From positions 1 to 13,251 of the forward strand of contig JACDAY010000146.1 of assembly GCA_013695195.1 (NCBI GenBank): 13,251 nt of DNA. Direction: 5' to 3'. Position 1 is the first letter of the stretch. The number at the start of each line of letters is the position of its first letter. The translations under genes and the position numbers were made by a program. The notes beneath the pieces were generated by a model. The model searched no databases. It worked only from the letters and a program-made list of their open reading frames with translations, and was not told the DNA's origin. The DNA comes from Blastocatellia bacterium. Its GTDB lineage: Bacteria; Acidobacteriota; Blastocatellia; Pyrinomonadales; Pyrinomonadaceae. Below are positions 5,811 through 12,984 of the stretch, piece by piece.

Positions 5811-7097
5811 ATGGGAAAAATTGTTAAGTACTGCAATTCTTGTGATGAAGGATTTGCCGAGAAATTTGGGTTTTGTCCTGATTGCGGAGCACTCTTAGAG
5901 GCATTTGAAATGAATCCCGTTATGGGTGAGATGAAACTGGATAAAGCGGATAATAATGGTGCCACCAGTAAAATCCGCGAAAGCATTTCGCCGGAAATTG
6001 TCGAAGAAGAGCCGATTTATGATGAGGCGGACGAGCCTGCGCCTTTATATGCGGACGAGGCCGGCGACGAGCCTGTTGATTCGGATAAAGAATTTACTGC
6101 TCCTATCGGCGCGGTGCCTGCCGGTGCCTTTTATCAAGCCGGCGAGATGTACGCCGACGAGCCACGTCAGGAAATCAACCAAATGATCTATCCGAGCCAG
6201 GGTGATGACGATGGATATTCGATCACCGTGATTCAGGAAAAAAATACAGGCCAGCGGAACCTTCTGCTTCTCGGCTCCACGTTCCTGATGCTTACGCTGG
6301 CTATCGGCGGTACTATCCTTTCGCTTTTTAACAAGTCGCTGGGAATCGATGCGATCGGCGATGAGCGTTCGCTTGCTTATCTTGTCGAAGAAGTCCCAAT
6401 GCCGATTGAGGAAGAACCGGAAAAGAAGAAAGAAGATAAAGGCGGCGGCGGCGGCGGTGGCGGCCGTGAAGAGAAAGAGGAAACTTCGCAGGGCGACCTT
6501 GCCGACCAACAAAAGAATCCGATCCGTCCGCCTGACGTAAAGGTCCACCGCAGCGATATTTTTGAGTTAAAAATGCCGCCTCCTTCGACCGAAGGCGACA
6601 GGAAGTTTGAGAAAAAGTTTGACCGTTGGGGCGATCCTAACTCACGCTTTGCGGGTCTTTCAAACGGAACCGGCTCAGGCGGCGGACAGGGCAGCGGATA
6701 CGGAACCGGAGCGGGCAGCGGCAGCGGTTCGGGCAGCGGCAGCGGTGATGGCTCGGGCAACGGATCAGGCAGAGGTTCCGGCGGCGGCGGCGGTTTAGAC
6801 AGGCCACCACCACCAAAACCGGTCGGCGTTACTACAGCGGTGAAAATTATTTCCAAGCCAAAGGCACAATACACCGACGCTGGCCGTACAAACACCGTGC
6901 AGGGAACTGTCCGTTTGAAAGTAACGCTTTTGGCTTCGGGACAGGTTGGTTCGATAACTGCGGTTACACGATTGCCGCATGGTATGACCGAACAGGCGAT
7001 TGCAGCTGCAAAGCAGATAAGATTCGAGCCGAAGAAAGTCAACGGCGTTCCTATTTCTACGATTCAAACGATCGAGTATACCTTCAGCCTTTACTAA
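5811..7097 (+). CDS. Zinc-ribbon / TM / Gly-rich / TonB C-terminal domain protein
   Basis: The 428-residue protein has four parts. Residues 8-25 form a CxxC-x10-CxxC zinc ribbon (Cys 8, 11, 22, 25). An acidic linker (60-145) leads to a single membrane segment at about 150-173. A periplasmic stretch follows with EEVPMPIEEEPEKKK (193-207), a run of eight Gly (211-218), PPDVKV, and a Gly/Ser tract at 285-328 with PPPPKP. The C terminus (343-428) is a TonB domain: PKAQYTDAGR, GTVRLKVTLLASGQVGSI, AAAKQIRFEPKKVNG, IEYTF. TonB proteins carry inner-membrane proton-motive energy (via ExbBD) to outer-membrane receptors. Cytoplasmic residues 1-149 are far longer than in classical TonB, and the ribbon is not part of that architecture. 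No exbB, exbD or receptor is nearby. It is a single-gene unit with its own terminator. Confidence 0.85.
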   Translation: MGKIVKYCNSCDEGFAEKFGFCPDCGALLEAFEMNPVMGEMKLDKADNNGATSKIRESISPEIVEEEPIYDEADEPAPLYADEAGDEPVDSDKEFTAPIGAVPAGAFYQAGEMYADEPRQEINQMIYPSQGDDDGYSITVIQEKNTGQRNLLLLGSTFLMLTLAIGGTILSLFNKSLGIDAIGDERSLAYLVEEVPMPIEEEPEKKKEDKGGGGGGGGREEKEETSQGDLADQQKNPIRPPDVKVHRSDIFELKMPPPSTEGDRKFEKKFDRWGDPNSRFAGLSNGTGSGGGQGSGYGTGAGSGSGSGSGSGDGSGNGSGRGSGGGGGLDRPPPPKPVGVTTAVKIISKPKAQYTDAGRTNTVQGTVRLKVTLLASGQVGSITAVTRLPHGMTEQAIAAAKQIRFEPKKVNGVPISTIQTIEYTFSLY

Positions 7098-7115
7098 AAT
7101 TTAGAATGTTCGACG

Positions 7116-7145
7116 AAAAAGGGGCCAGTTTGGCCTCTTTTTTTT
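7116..7145 (+). terminator. Rho-independent terminator of the TonB-like gene
   Basis: A 12-bp stem (7116-7127 with 7131-7142, one G-T pair, three-base loop GTT) has the GC core GGGGCCA/TGGCCTC, then eight T (7138-7145). It begins 18 nt after the stop codon. The A run on the left arm means it could also stop leftward transcription, but the gene reading towards it ends 150 nt away. Confidence 0.92.
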
Positions 7146-7214
7146 AAATAATTTATGTTTTGTAAATTGATAAATTGGGTCGTTAGCTTAACCGAATAAT
7201 AAAATCTATTTCCT

Positions 7215-7238
7215 GAAGCTAAAACCCTTTTTTGCTTC
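7215..7238. other. Stem-loop between convergent genes
   Basis: GAAGC/GCTTC (7215-7219, 7234-7238) continues after one T-T mismatch with AAAA/TTTT and a CCCT loop. It lies 63 nt past the stop of the leftward DUF6335-like gene. No T run follows in either direction, so termination is doubtful. The rest of 7146-7300 holds nothing recognisable. Confidence 0.35.
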
Positions 7239-7300
7239 ACTTATCCACTTAGTAAACTAATGGCAATTGATGAAGCGGAAATCTTAAAGTTGTTTTATAA

Positions 7301-7684
7301 TTATATCGTATCGTTTGACGACTTTGAGTCTTCTTCCAGCTCATAACGGTTGCGGTCGCGTTTCTCGATTTTTTCCAGAAGGTCGAGCGGTTCATTGTCC
7401 TGATAATCCAGGCCCATTGCGTGTGCGTTTTGCTCCACATCGGATTGATCAGGTGTAGGATTATGACCGAAAACGGACTCGCCGCCCGAATCGTTAACTT
7501 CTTCCCAGTTGGCGTCGATATCACCGCCCGAATCCGCAGGCGAAGCGGCATTATTGTCCTGAAGACGTTCGGCCAACTCACCCGGAGCCTGCGGTACGTG
7601 AGCGATTTCCTCGTCGATAAATTCCTGCATCTCTTCGTCAGGCACCGATTCGTTCTCGTAAAATTCCAAGTCTTTTCCGGTCAT
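7301..7684 (-). CDS. Small acidic DUF6335-like protein
   Basis: The 127-residue product is soluble and strongly acidic. Its segments GGDIDANWEEVNDSGGESVFG (split around residues 68-88), TPDQSDVEQNAHAMGLDYQDNEPL (about 91-114) and EKIEKRDRNRYELE (118-131 in the longer reading; C-terminal here) match the order I know from DUF6335-annotated proteins of cyanobacteria and acidobacteria, whose function is unknown. The N-terminal DEEMQEFIDEEIAHVP looks helical. I chose the ATG at 7684 because AAGGAGGA (7695-7688) precedes it with a 3-nt gap; the same frame is open upstream to 7786, but that extension is Cys-rich and unlike the rest. It is the last gene of the leftward run. Low complexity and charge suggest a stress or chaperone-like role, but that is a guess. 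Confidence 0.75.
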   Translation of the reverse strand: MTGKDLEFYENESVPDEEMQEFIDEEIAHVPQAPGELAERLQDNNAASPADSGGDIDANWEEVNDSGGESVFGHNPTPDQSDVEQNAHAMGLDYQDNEPLDLLEKIEKRDRNRYELEEDSKSSNDTI

Positions 7685-7748
7685 AAGTCCTCCTTGTTCA
7701 ATAGCTTTTGAAGAAGAATAGCACACCGCACATTCCGAAATCCAGCAA

Positions 7749-8021
7749 TTATATAAACACGACCGACTGAGACGAAGGAATCTCAAACCGTTTCCGGCAC
7801 CGGATATTCTTGCACATCAGCTGGTCGTCAACACGAACCATATAATCACGTGATTTTTCAAATTTCGCCCGGTCATCCTGATTTAGATGACGTGGCGCCT
7901 GGTGTTTTTTTCTTCGCGTGAGCCAGCGCACGTCGTAATCATTCCGCTCACGGCACGACGGGCAAGAAAAGCTGGCCTTTTTTATTTCCTGGCGTTCGTC
8001 AAAAATATCACGTTCATTCAT
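7749..8021 (-). CDS. Small basic protein with zinc-ribbon cysteines, unknown
   Basis: This 90-residue product has CPSC at 20-23 and a second Cys pair at 70 and 75 (CKNIRC), a spacing compatible with a split zinc ribbon. The middle (32-60) is rich in Arg, Lys and His (LTRRKKHQAPRHL), which could bind nucleic acid. There is no signal peptide or membrane segment. I set the start at 8021 (MNERDIFDE), because the open frame further upstream to 8135 reads through the dispersed repeat at 8061-8079 and overlaps the previous gene. No Shine-Dalgarno is visible. It sits between the DUF971 gene (113 nt upstream) and the DUF6335-like gene (64 nt downstream). I do not recognise a named family. Confidence 0.6.
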   Translation of the reverse strand: MNERDIFDERQEIKKASFSCPSCRERNDYDVRWLTRRKKHQAPRHLNQDDRAKFEKSRDYMVRVDDQLMCKNIRCRKRFEIPSSQSVVFI

Positions 8022-8060
8022 AAAGATATTGTAACGTTTTTTCCGCCGGAATGCAGGCTT

Positions 8061-8086
8061 GTCGGAACGCAGGCTCCCAGCATGCA
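8061..8086 (+). repeat. Dispersed repeat, copy B
   Basis: Positions 8061-8079 match copy A (1495-1477, minus) exactly over 19 nt, and the following bases match at CxTGCA. GCAGGC/GCATGC (8069-8074, 8080-8085) gives an imperfect hairpin like that of copy A. A partial GCAGGCT duplicate lies 5' at 8053-8059. The copy is entirely within the 113-nt gap between two leftward genes. Confidence 0.7.
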
Positions 8087-8102
8087 ATGAGTGTGAAGCA
8101 CG

Positions 8103-8126
8103 AAAAAGGAGCAGGCAAGGTTGCCT
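8103..8126 (-). terminator. Weak terminator-like hairpin after the DUF971 gene
   Basis: On the minus strand AGGCAA-CC-TTGCCT (8126-8113) is a perfect 6-bp hairpin, followed after GCTCC by five T (8107-8103). It starts 8 nt beyond the DUF971 stop. The 5-nt gap before the T run makes it a poor intrinsic terminator. Confidence 0.35.
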
Positions 8127-8134
8127 TCGGCTCA

Positions 8135-8422
8135 TTAGGAAATCTTTCGCAGGAATGCGAAGCTGAAAATGCCGGTGTCGTGGTTGTCGGAGAAATGGAA
8201 ATTCAATGCATAACGGCCGACGATAGAGATATGCCGGAATGAAAGATCTTCGGGAATTTTTTCGTCGTCAAGCTGCTTTTCGCCGGTCCATTCGTTTATG
8301 CAGCCGGCACACGGGCAAGCACGCCGCAATTTAACTGCGTTATAACTCGTCTCGATACCGTCGGACCATTTAATCGAAACTTGGCTGTCACTTTCTTCAA
8401 TAATTTGTGAGGGTTCGACCAT
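8135..8422 (-). CDS. DUF971 (gamma-butyrobetaine hydroxylase-like N-terminal domain) protein
   Basis: The 95-residue protein consists of one GBBH-like N-terminal domain. Visible hallmarks are WSDG (19-22), LRRACPCAGC (32-41) and GRYALNFHFSDNHDTGIFSF (69-88), with an LR ending at 91-92. Cys36, Cys38, Cys41 and His81 are the expected zinc ligands by comparison with the domain in BBOX1. Bacterial stand-alone members are small soluble proteins of unknown role, in several genomes near Mrp/ApbC iron-sulfur carriers; none is here. The usual DGH of the SDGHDTG motif reads DNH, a small deviation next to the zinc His. The gene lies 81 nt after the bacilliredoxin gene, so it may be in the same transcript. 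No Shine-Dalgarno is seen. Confidence 0.85.
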   Translation of the reverse strand: MVEPSQIIEESDSQVSIKWSDGIETSYNAVKLRRACPCAGCINEWTGEKQLDDEKIPEDLSFRHISIVGRYALNFHFSDNHDTGIFSFAFLRKIS

Positions 8423-8503
8423 TTATTGGATACAAACATCGGGCAACGGAATAATACTTTAGAATAACAAAAAAAATTAAAGTTTATAGTGTACGGCGCC
8501 CTT

Positions 8504-8827
8504 CTAAAATAGAGACGCGCTTATATCGTCAGCGGTTATGTCATAATGCGAAGCGTAATAAACCGGCCTGCCGTCCTTCAAAACGAAGGCTTGCGGCGAT
8601 TCGTGACGAATTCCGGTTTTCGACGCTATTGCATCCGATACTGGCCGGTGGGTTTGCAGAATAACGATGTGAACGTCGGCCTCGACACCCTGCACTTCAC
8701 GATAAACACCAGCACTTATACCGCACGTCATGCTATGTTTGAAAAGAACAATAGGCATATCGCTGGATTGTTGGAACAAAGCGTCGAGTGCTTCCAGCGA
8801 ATCGAGCTTAATAAAATTTGCGGGCAT
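8504..8827 (-). CDS. ytxJ: Bacilliredoxin-like monothiol protein (YtxJ/BrxC family)
   Basis: The 107-residue thioredoxin-fold protein belongs to the YtxJ (BrxC, DUF2847) family, which removes bacillithiol from mixed disulfides on proteins. The hallmark FKHSMTCGISAG (29-40) places the single active Cys at 35; Bacillus members have TCPIS, so Pro is replaced by Gly here. ESPQAFVLKDGRPVYYASHYDIT (76-98) carries the conserved cis-Pro78 region and the C-terminal strand. The product is cytoplasmic. The ATG lies 3 nt after the stop of the membrane-protein gene, with AGGGG upstream, so the two are surely co-transcribed. Presence suggests, but does not prove, that the host makes bacillithiol or a similar thiol; no bshABC gene is in the window. 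Confidence 0.87.
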   Translation of the reverse strand: MPANFIKLDSLEALDALFQQSSDMPIVLFKHSMTCGISAGVYREVQGVEADVHIVILQTHRPVSDAIASKTGIRHESPQAFVLKDGRPVYYASHYDITADDISASLF

Positions 8828-8830
8828 AGT

Positions 8831-9541
8831 TTATAACCCCTGGTATGGTGAATTCATGTCACCTTCATTTTTTGAAACCGGAAAAACCTTTCGGTAAGCG
8901 ACAGCGTTTCCGGCTAAAATTATCGGAATGACAAAATACACGCCGACACACAAAGCCAAATAACCGATCAACGTCAGAACAAAGTTGACCATTATCAAGC
9001 CTATAACACCGCTCAAGTTATTCCAAACCGCCTTCGCGCTCGTTTTCATCGCCTGAATTCCGCCCAAGCTGCGGTCAACGATCAATGGGAAAGAGAAAAT
9101 CAAAAGCGTGTGAAAGCAAACCATTATAACGATAAAGACAAAATCAACAGCAAAAACCCCAATGAGCAGCGTTATCAGTTCTTGACGGCTTAGAGTTTCA
9201 CTCATCGCCGTCGCCATAAAAACCGGCACATAAATGATCACATATAGAATGATGACCGGCATGACGAAAAAAAGCGTAACCATAAGTCCGGGAGCAAACC
9301 ATTCGAATCCTTTCCAAAGGCCCTCGAATGTAACCGGCCTGCCGTCGATTTTCAGAAGGAAGCAATAAAAAATCCCGCATAACATTGCTCCCATCAGAAT
9401 GTACATCGTCACGCCGCCTATCAACACACCGACAAGTGTGATCGCAAAAAGAAGCCAGTAGTCTTGCTTGATAAACTCCCAACCTTCTTTTACACATTCG
9501 ACAGGTTTGATAACCCCGGTTCGAAATTCAGTGTTTTGCAT
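8831..9541 (-). CDS. Multipass inner-membrane protein, unknown function
   Basis: This 236-residue protein has about five to six hydrophobic segments (28-63 as one or two, 83-112, 122-151, 176-193, 195-213). The C-terminal part, VDRSLGGIQAMKTSAKAVWNN (155-175) followed by paired membrane helices and AYRKVF, resembles the broad DUF975/DUF2189-like group of small bacterial membrane proteins, in which a soluble motif before the last helices repeats this pattern. No catalytic motif is visible. The start codon lies 14 nt inside the end of glgP, and the stop is 3 nt before the bacilliredoxin start, so it is the middle gene of a tight three-gene unit. The link between glycogen breakdown, a membrane protein and thiol redox is not obvious. 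Confidence 0.72.
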   Translation of the reverse strand: MQNTEFRTGVIKPVECVKEGWEFIKQDYWLLFAITLVGVLIGGVTMYILMGAMLCGIFYCFLLKIDGRPVTFEGLWKGFEWFAPGLMVTLFFVMPVIILYVIIYVPVFMATAMSETLSRQELITLLIGVFAVDFVFIVIMVCFHTLLIFSFPLIVDRSLGGIQAMKTSAKAVWNNLSGVIGLIMVNFVLTLIGYLALCVGVYFVIPIILAGNAVAYRKVFPVSKNEGDMNSPYQGL

Positions 9542-11720
9542 AGATTTTTTCGATGTAATCCTTAACCATTCTGTCGCTCGAAAACTGCGGCGTCAGTGTT
9601 GCGAGTGCATTTTTCATGCGGCGGATCCATTCGCCTGGCAGTCCGCTTTCCTCTTTATTATAAAACATCGGAATTATCTCGTTTTCCAATATCGAATATA
9701 AAGAATTGGCATCCCTGGCATCGGACACGGCGTCGTCCTTGTCCTCGTTAAGATCGCCGATAGCAAATCCATTCTCGCCGTTATATCCTTCGATCCACCA
9801 GCCGTCCAGAATCGAAAAATTAAGAACTCCGTTCATTGCGGCTTTCTGACCGCTGGTTCCGCTTGCCTCGAGCGGGCGGCGCGGGACGTTCATCCAGACA
9901 TCCACACCCTGAACCAGGTATTTAGCGACTTCCTGATCATAATCTTCAATAAAAACCGCACGGTTTTGCCAATTGGAATTGTGATTGATACTCATCAGAT
10001 CCTGCAGGATTCTCTTTGCACCGCGATCCTGCGGGTGTGACTTTCCGGCAAAAACAAACTGCACCGGCCTTTCTGCGTCGTCCACCATCTTCAAGAGCCT
10101 TTCAAGGTCCGAAAGCAGCAGATTCCAGCGTTTGTAAGTAGCGACACGCCTGGCAAAACCGACGGTCAGAATATCCGTGGAGAAAAGTTTTCTCGTATTT
10201 GTATGCTCATTGATGGTGTCGCTTCGCCCGGTTTCTTTGGCAAAAGTCCGTTGGCGGATGAAAGCGATCAAGAGATGCTTTAGAGCAAGATGTGTTTTCC
10301 AGATGTCATCGTTCGAAAGTTTTTCAATCTCTGAGGCCCACGCTGTTTGATCACGTAAAACTTGGGCCCAATCTTCGCCGATATTTTCGCGATAAAGCTC
10401 CTGAAAAACTGGTGCTATCCATGTCGGGGCATGCACGCCGTTAGTTACGTGTGTGATCGGAACGTATGACGGGCTTTTGGCTTCGGGAAACATATCCAGC
10501 CACAGATTCCTCGAAACTTCGCCGTGCTTTACGCTCACGCCGTTTGCCGAGCGGCACATTCTGATTGCCAATGGCGTCATTCCAAACTCCTCGTTACGGT
10601 CGTCGGGATACTTTCTTCCCATTGCGAAAAGCTCCTCTTCGGACAGCTTCAACGCAGAGATAAAATTGGCGTCGAAGCATCCTCGAAGCTCCCTGGTCGA
10701 GAAAACGTCATTGCCAGCGGCCACCGGCGTATGCGTGGTAAAAACACATTGTTCCCTGACGGCAACGGCTGCTTCGGTGAAGGACGAGTCGTGGCTAGAT
10801 TCGAGGAATTCGCGTGCAAGCTCGAGTGTCAAAAAAGCCGAATGGCCTTCATTGAGATGAAAAACGGATGGCGTTACTCCTAATTGGCGTAAGAGCCGGA
10901 CACCTCCAATGCCGAGCACTTTTTCCTGTACGATTCGCGTTTCCGTACTGCCGCCATAAAGATGGCCCGTGATCAGCCGATCGACTTCGGGGTTTTGCTG
11001 TACATTTGTATCGAGAAGATAAAGTGAAATCCGTCCGATCTTTGCCAACCACGCTTGTGCAAAAACTTCGCGTCCCCGTATATGAACCGTGACTAAGATT
11101 CGTTCCCCGTTTTCTCCCATTACAGGTTGAACTGCAAGCTCGGAATCAAAGCTGTCTATATATTTCTCTTCCTGCAAACCGTCGTGGCCGATTTTTTGGC
11201 GAAAATAACCATAACGATAAAAAAGGCCGATCGCAACAAGCGGGACATTCAAATCGCTCGCCGATTTCAAATGATCCCCCGCCAAAATTCCGAGGCCGCC
11301 GGAATAGATCGGAAGCGAATTATGGACGCCGAATTCCGCACAGAAATATGCCGCCGGATTTTTGGCCGTGATGTTTGCGAAAGATTGCTGCTGCTGGCCG
11401 ATATACTTATTGTAAATTATTTTAAACCTTTGCAAACGTGCTACATACGGCTTCTCCAGTGATTTTTGCCATAACCGAAGCTCGCTGATCTGTTTTAGTA
11501 AAAGACGCGGATTCTGCTCGCACCTCTCCCAAAGCGACGGGTCAAGTTCGCGAAAAAGGGCAGTTCCCTCAGCGTTCCATGACCAAAGAAAATTCCACGA
11601 TAATTCTTCAAGGGCATAAAGCGTTTCCGGAAGAGGCCGGTTAAAATAAAAATCGGTGCGGAAGGCTTGGTCTGCGGCTGGCTGCATATTGCTCAGGGTA
11701 TCGGACTCAAACTCCTTCAT
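9528..11720 (-). CDS. glgP: Alpha-glucan (glycogen) phosphorylase, short GlgP type
   Basis: The 730-residue enzyme splits alpha-1,4-glucans with phosphate to give glucose-1-phosphate in the cytoplasm. It begins with a DUF3417-like helical domain (about 33-110, SWNFLWSWN at 41-49), typical of the alpha-glucan phosphorylase subfamily rather than the long E. coli GlgP/MalP type. AYFCAEFGVHNSLPIYSGGLG (124-144), FHLNEGHSAF (287-296), FTTHTPVAAGND (327-338), and THVTNGVHAPTW (423-434) are family motifs. The phosphate/PLP region is intact: GFARRVATYKR (521-531), and EASGTSGQKAAMNG (618-631) with Lys626 as the likely PLP Schiff-base lysine. A second ATG (residue 12) is possible, but neither has a Shine-Dalgarno. 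It heads a leftward unit from a good promoter and overlaps the next gene by 14 nt. Confidence 0.94.
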   Translation of the reverse strand: MKEFESDTLSNMQPAADQAFRTDFYFNRPLPETLYALEELSWNFLWSWNAEGTALFRELDPSLWERCEQNPRLLLKQISELRLWQKSLEKPYVARLQRFKIIYNKYIGQQQQSFANITAKNPAAYFCAEFGVHNSLPIYSGGLGILAGDHLKSASDLNVPLVAIGLFYRYGYFRQKIGHDGLQEEKYIDSFDSELAVQPVMGENGERILVTVHIRGREVFAQAWLAKIGRISLYLLDTNVQQNPEVDRLITGHLYGGSTETRIVQEKVLGIGGVRLLRQLGVTPSVFHLNEGHSAFLTLELAREFLESSHDSSFTEAAVAVREQCVFTTHTPVAAGNDVFSTRELRGCFDANFISALKLSEEELFAMGRKYPDDRNEEFGMTPLAIRMCRSANGVSVKHGEVSRNLWLDMFPEAKSPSYVPITHVTNGVHAPTWIAPVFQELYRENIGEDWAQVLRDQTAWASEIEKLSNDDIWKTHLALKHLLIAFIRQRTFAKETGRSDTINEHTNTRKLFSTDILTVGFARRVATYKRWNLLLSDLERLLKMVDDAERPVQFVFAGKSHPQDRGAKRILQDLMSINHNSNWQNRAVFIEDYDQEVAKYLVQGVDVWMNVPRRPLEASGTSGQKAAMNGVLNFSILDGWWIEGYNGENGFAIGDLNEDKDDAVSDARDANSLYSILENEIIPMFYNKEESGLPGEWIRRMKNALATLTPQFSSDRMVKDYIEKIYAKH

Positions 11721-11749
11721 AAGATCAAAACAAATATGATTTATCGGAA

Positions 11750-11778
11750 ACTATAAACCAAGAATGATGGAGTATCAA
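11750..11778 (-). promoter_or_regulatory. Putative sigma-70 promoter of glgP
   Basis: On the minus strand TTGATA (11778-11773, 5/6) and TATAGT (11755-11750, 5/6) are separated by exactly 17 nt. Transcription would start near 11743, giving a leader of about 23 nt before the ATG at 11720. It is the best promoter match noticed in the window. Confidence 0.68.
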
Positions 11779-11829
11779 ATTTTGTTAGCAATATGTTGAT
11801 TGCAGATCAGATACATCTTACGCTGACGT

Positions 11830-11859
11830 TTGCTCACACCCATATCAAACCGTTATCAT
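11830..11859 (+). promoter_or_regulatory. Possible mtnA promoter
   Basis: TATCAT (11854-11859, 5/6 to the -10 consensus) lies 34 nt before the mtnA ATG, with a poor TTGCTC (11830-11835, 3/6) 18 nt before it. It would share the 172-nt divergent region with the glgP promoter. Confidence 0.3.
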
Positions 11860-11892
11860 TTGAAAACAAATTTACTCAAAGAAACTATTAGA

Positions 11893-12939
11893 ATGATAAT
11901 ACCTGTTAAATGGACGGATGAGGGCGTGAATATGCTCGATCAACGGCTTTTGCCTACGGAAGAAAAATGGCTGATGCTAAAGACCTATAACGATGTAGCA
12001 GCTGGAATAAGGGATATGGTCGTGCGTGGAGCACCGGCAATCGGGGTGTCTGCGGCATACGGCGTAGCCTTGGGGGCGAAGCAGTTTGTTGGAACGAACG
12101 TCGTCGATCTGGAAGACGAACTCGACTATGTCTGTGAAGTGCTAGGTAAAACGCGTCCGACAGCCGTAAATCTATTCTGGGCAATCGACCGCATGAAACG
12201 CACGTTTCATAAGGCGAAGGCAGAAGGGAGATCGATCAGCGAGATCAAGCAAACATTGCTTCAGGACGCTAAGGACATTCATGAGGAAGATATAGAATCG
12301 CAAAGATTGATCGCGCAATTCGGGGGCGAGTTGATCGAGGATAATTCGACCGTATTAACACATTGTAACGCAGGTGCATTGGCAACAGGCGGCGTTTGGG
12401 GAACCGCTCTCGGCGTAATTCGCGGTGCTGTTAATCAGGGGAAAACAATATCTGTAATTGCGGATGAGACGCGGCCGTATATGCAGGGAGCACGGTTGAC
12501 TGCCTGGGAACTGCTGCAGGATCAAATTCCGGTCAGGCTCATCACAGACAGCATGAGCGGCCATGTTATGAAAAACGGCGACGTACAGGCTGTCGTTGTA
12601 GGATCGGACAGGATCGCTGCGAACGGTGATGTAGCAAATAAGATCGGGACTTATATGGTCGCCGTTCTGGCCCGACGGCACGGCATTCCATTCTATGTCG
12701 CCGCGCCGCTTTCAACCGTCGATCTAAACTGCCCGACCGGCGATCAGATTCCTATCGAAGAGCGCGATATTCGCGAGATCACTCACGTTAAAGACATTCA
12801 ATTAGCTCCAGAAGGGATCGACGTCAGTAACTATGCTTTCGACGTTACGCCAAATGATCTCATAACCGCGATAATTACCGAAAAAGGCGTTGCGAGGGCA
12901 CCGTATGTAGAGAGCTTGAAGAACATGTTTAATGAGTGA
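11893..12939 (+). CDS. mtnA: S-methyl-5-thioribose-1-phosphate isomerase MtnA
   Basis: The 348-residue cytoplasmic enzyme converts methylthioribose-1-phosphate to methylthioribulose-1-phosphate in the methionine salvage pathway. The eIF2B-like fold is recognised by MVVRGAPAIGVSAAYG (42-57), GKTRPTAVNL (85-94), THCNAGALATGGVWGTALG (156-174) with catalytic Cys158, ETRPYMQGARLTAWEL (192-207), and GSDRIAANGDVANKIGTY (237-254) with Asp239. Length is normal for the family. I start it at 11893 (MIIPVKW), because the frame extension to 11830 would use TTG and adds unrelated residues. The Shine-Dalgarno is weak. It is divergent from glgP and no other salvage gene is adjacent. The sequence is closest in pattern to MtnA, not to ribose-1,5-bisphosphate isomerase or eIF2B, because the Cys/Asp pair and RPT motif are intact. 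Confidence 0.95.
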   Translation: MIIPVKWTDEGVNMLDQRLLPTEEKWLMLKTYNDVAAGIRDMVVRGAPAIGVSAAYGVALGAKQFVGTNVVDLEDELDYVCEVLGKTRPTAVNLFWAIDRMKRTFHKAKAEGRSISEIKQTLLQDAKDIHEEDIESQRLIAQFGGELIEDNSTVLTHCNAGALATGGVWGTALGVIRGAVNQGKTISVIADETRPYMQGARLTAWELLQDQIPVRLITDSMSGHVMKNGDVQAVVVGSDRIAANGDVANKIGTYMVAVLARRHGIPFYVAAPLSTVDLNCPTGDQIPIEERDIREITHVKDIQLAPEGIDVSNYAFDVTPNDLITAIITEKGVARAPYVESLKNMFNE

Positions 12940-12984
12940 TTTCAGGAAATTGATCACGAATGAAACGCTGTCGTAACGGATCTT

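Noticed and set aside
6045..6548. Leftward 167-codon frame with hydrophobic stretch
   Set aside because: It is antisense to the linker and membrane segment of the TonB-like gene; no ribosome-binding site or family motif.
6711..6795. Gly/Ser-coding hexamer-like repeats, considered as a minisatellite
   Set aside because: The units are imperfect and in frame, and encode the flexible periplasmic spacer of the TonB-like protein, which explains them.
6377..7042. Leftward 221-codon frame opposite the TonB-like gene
   Set aside because: Its Pro-rich content is only the antisense reading of the Gly/Ser tracts in a real gene with a clear TonB domain.
10453..10860. Rightward frames of 119-135 codons inside glgP
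   Set aside because: They are antisense shadows of highly conserved glgP motifs.
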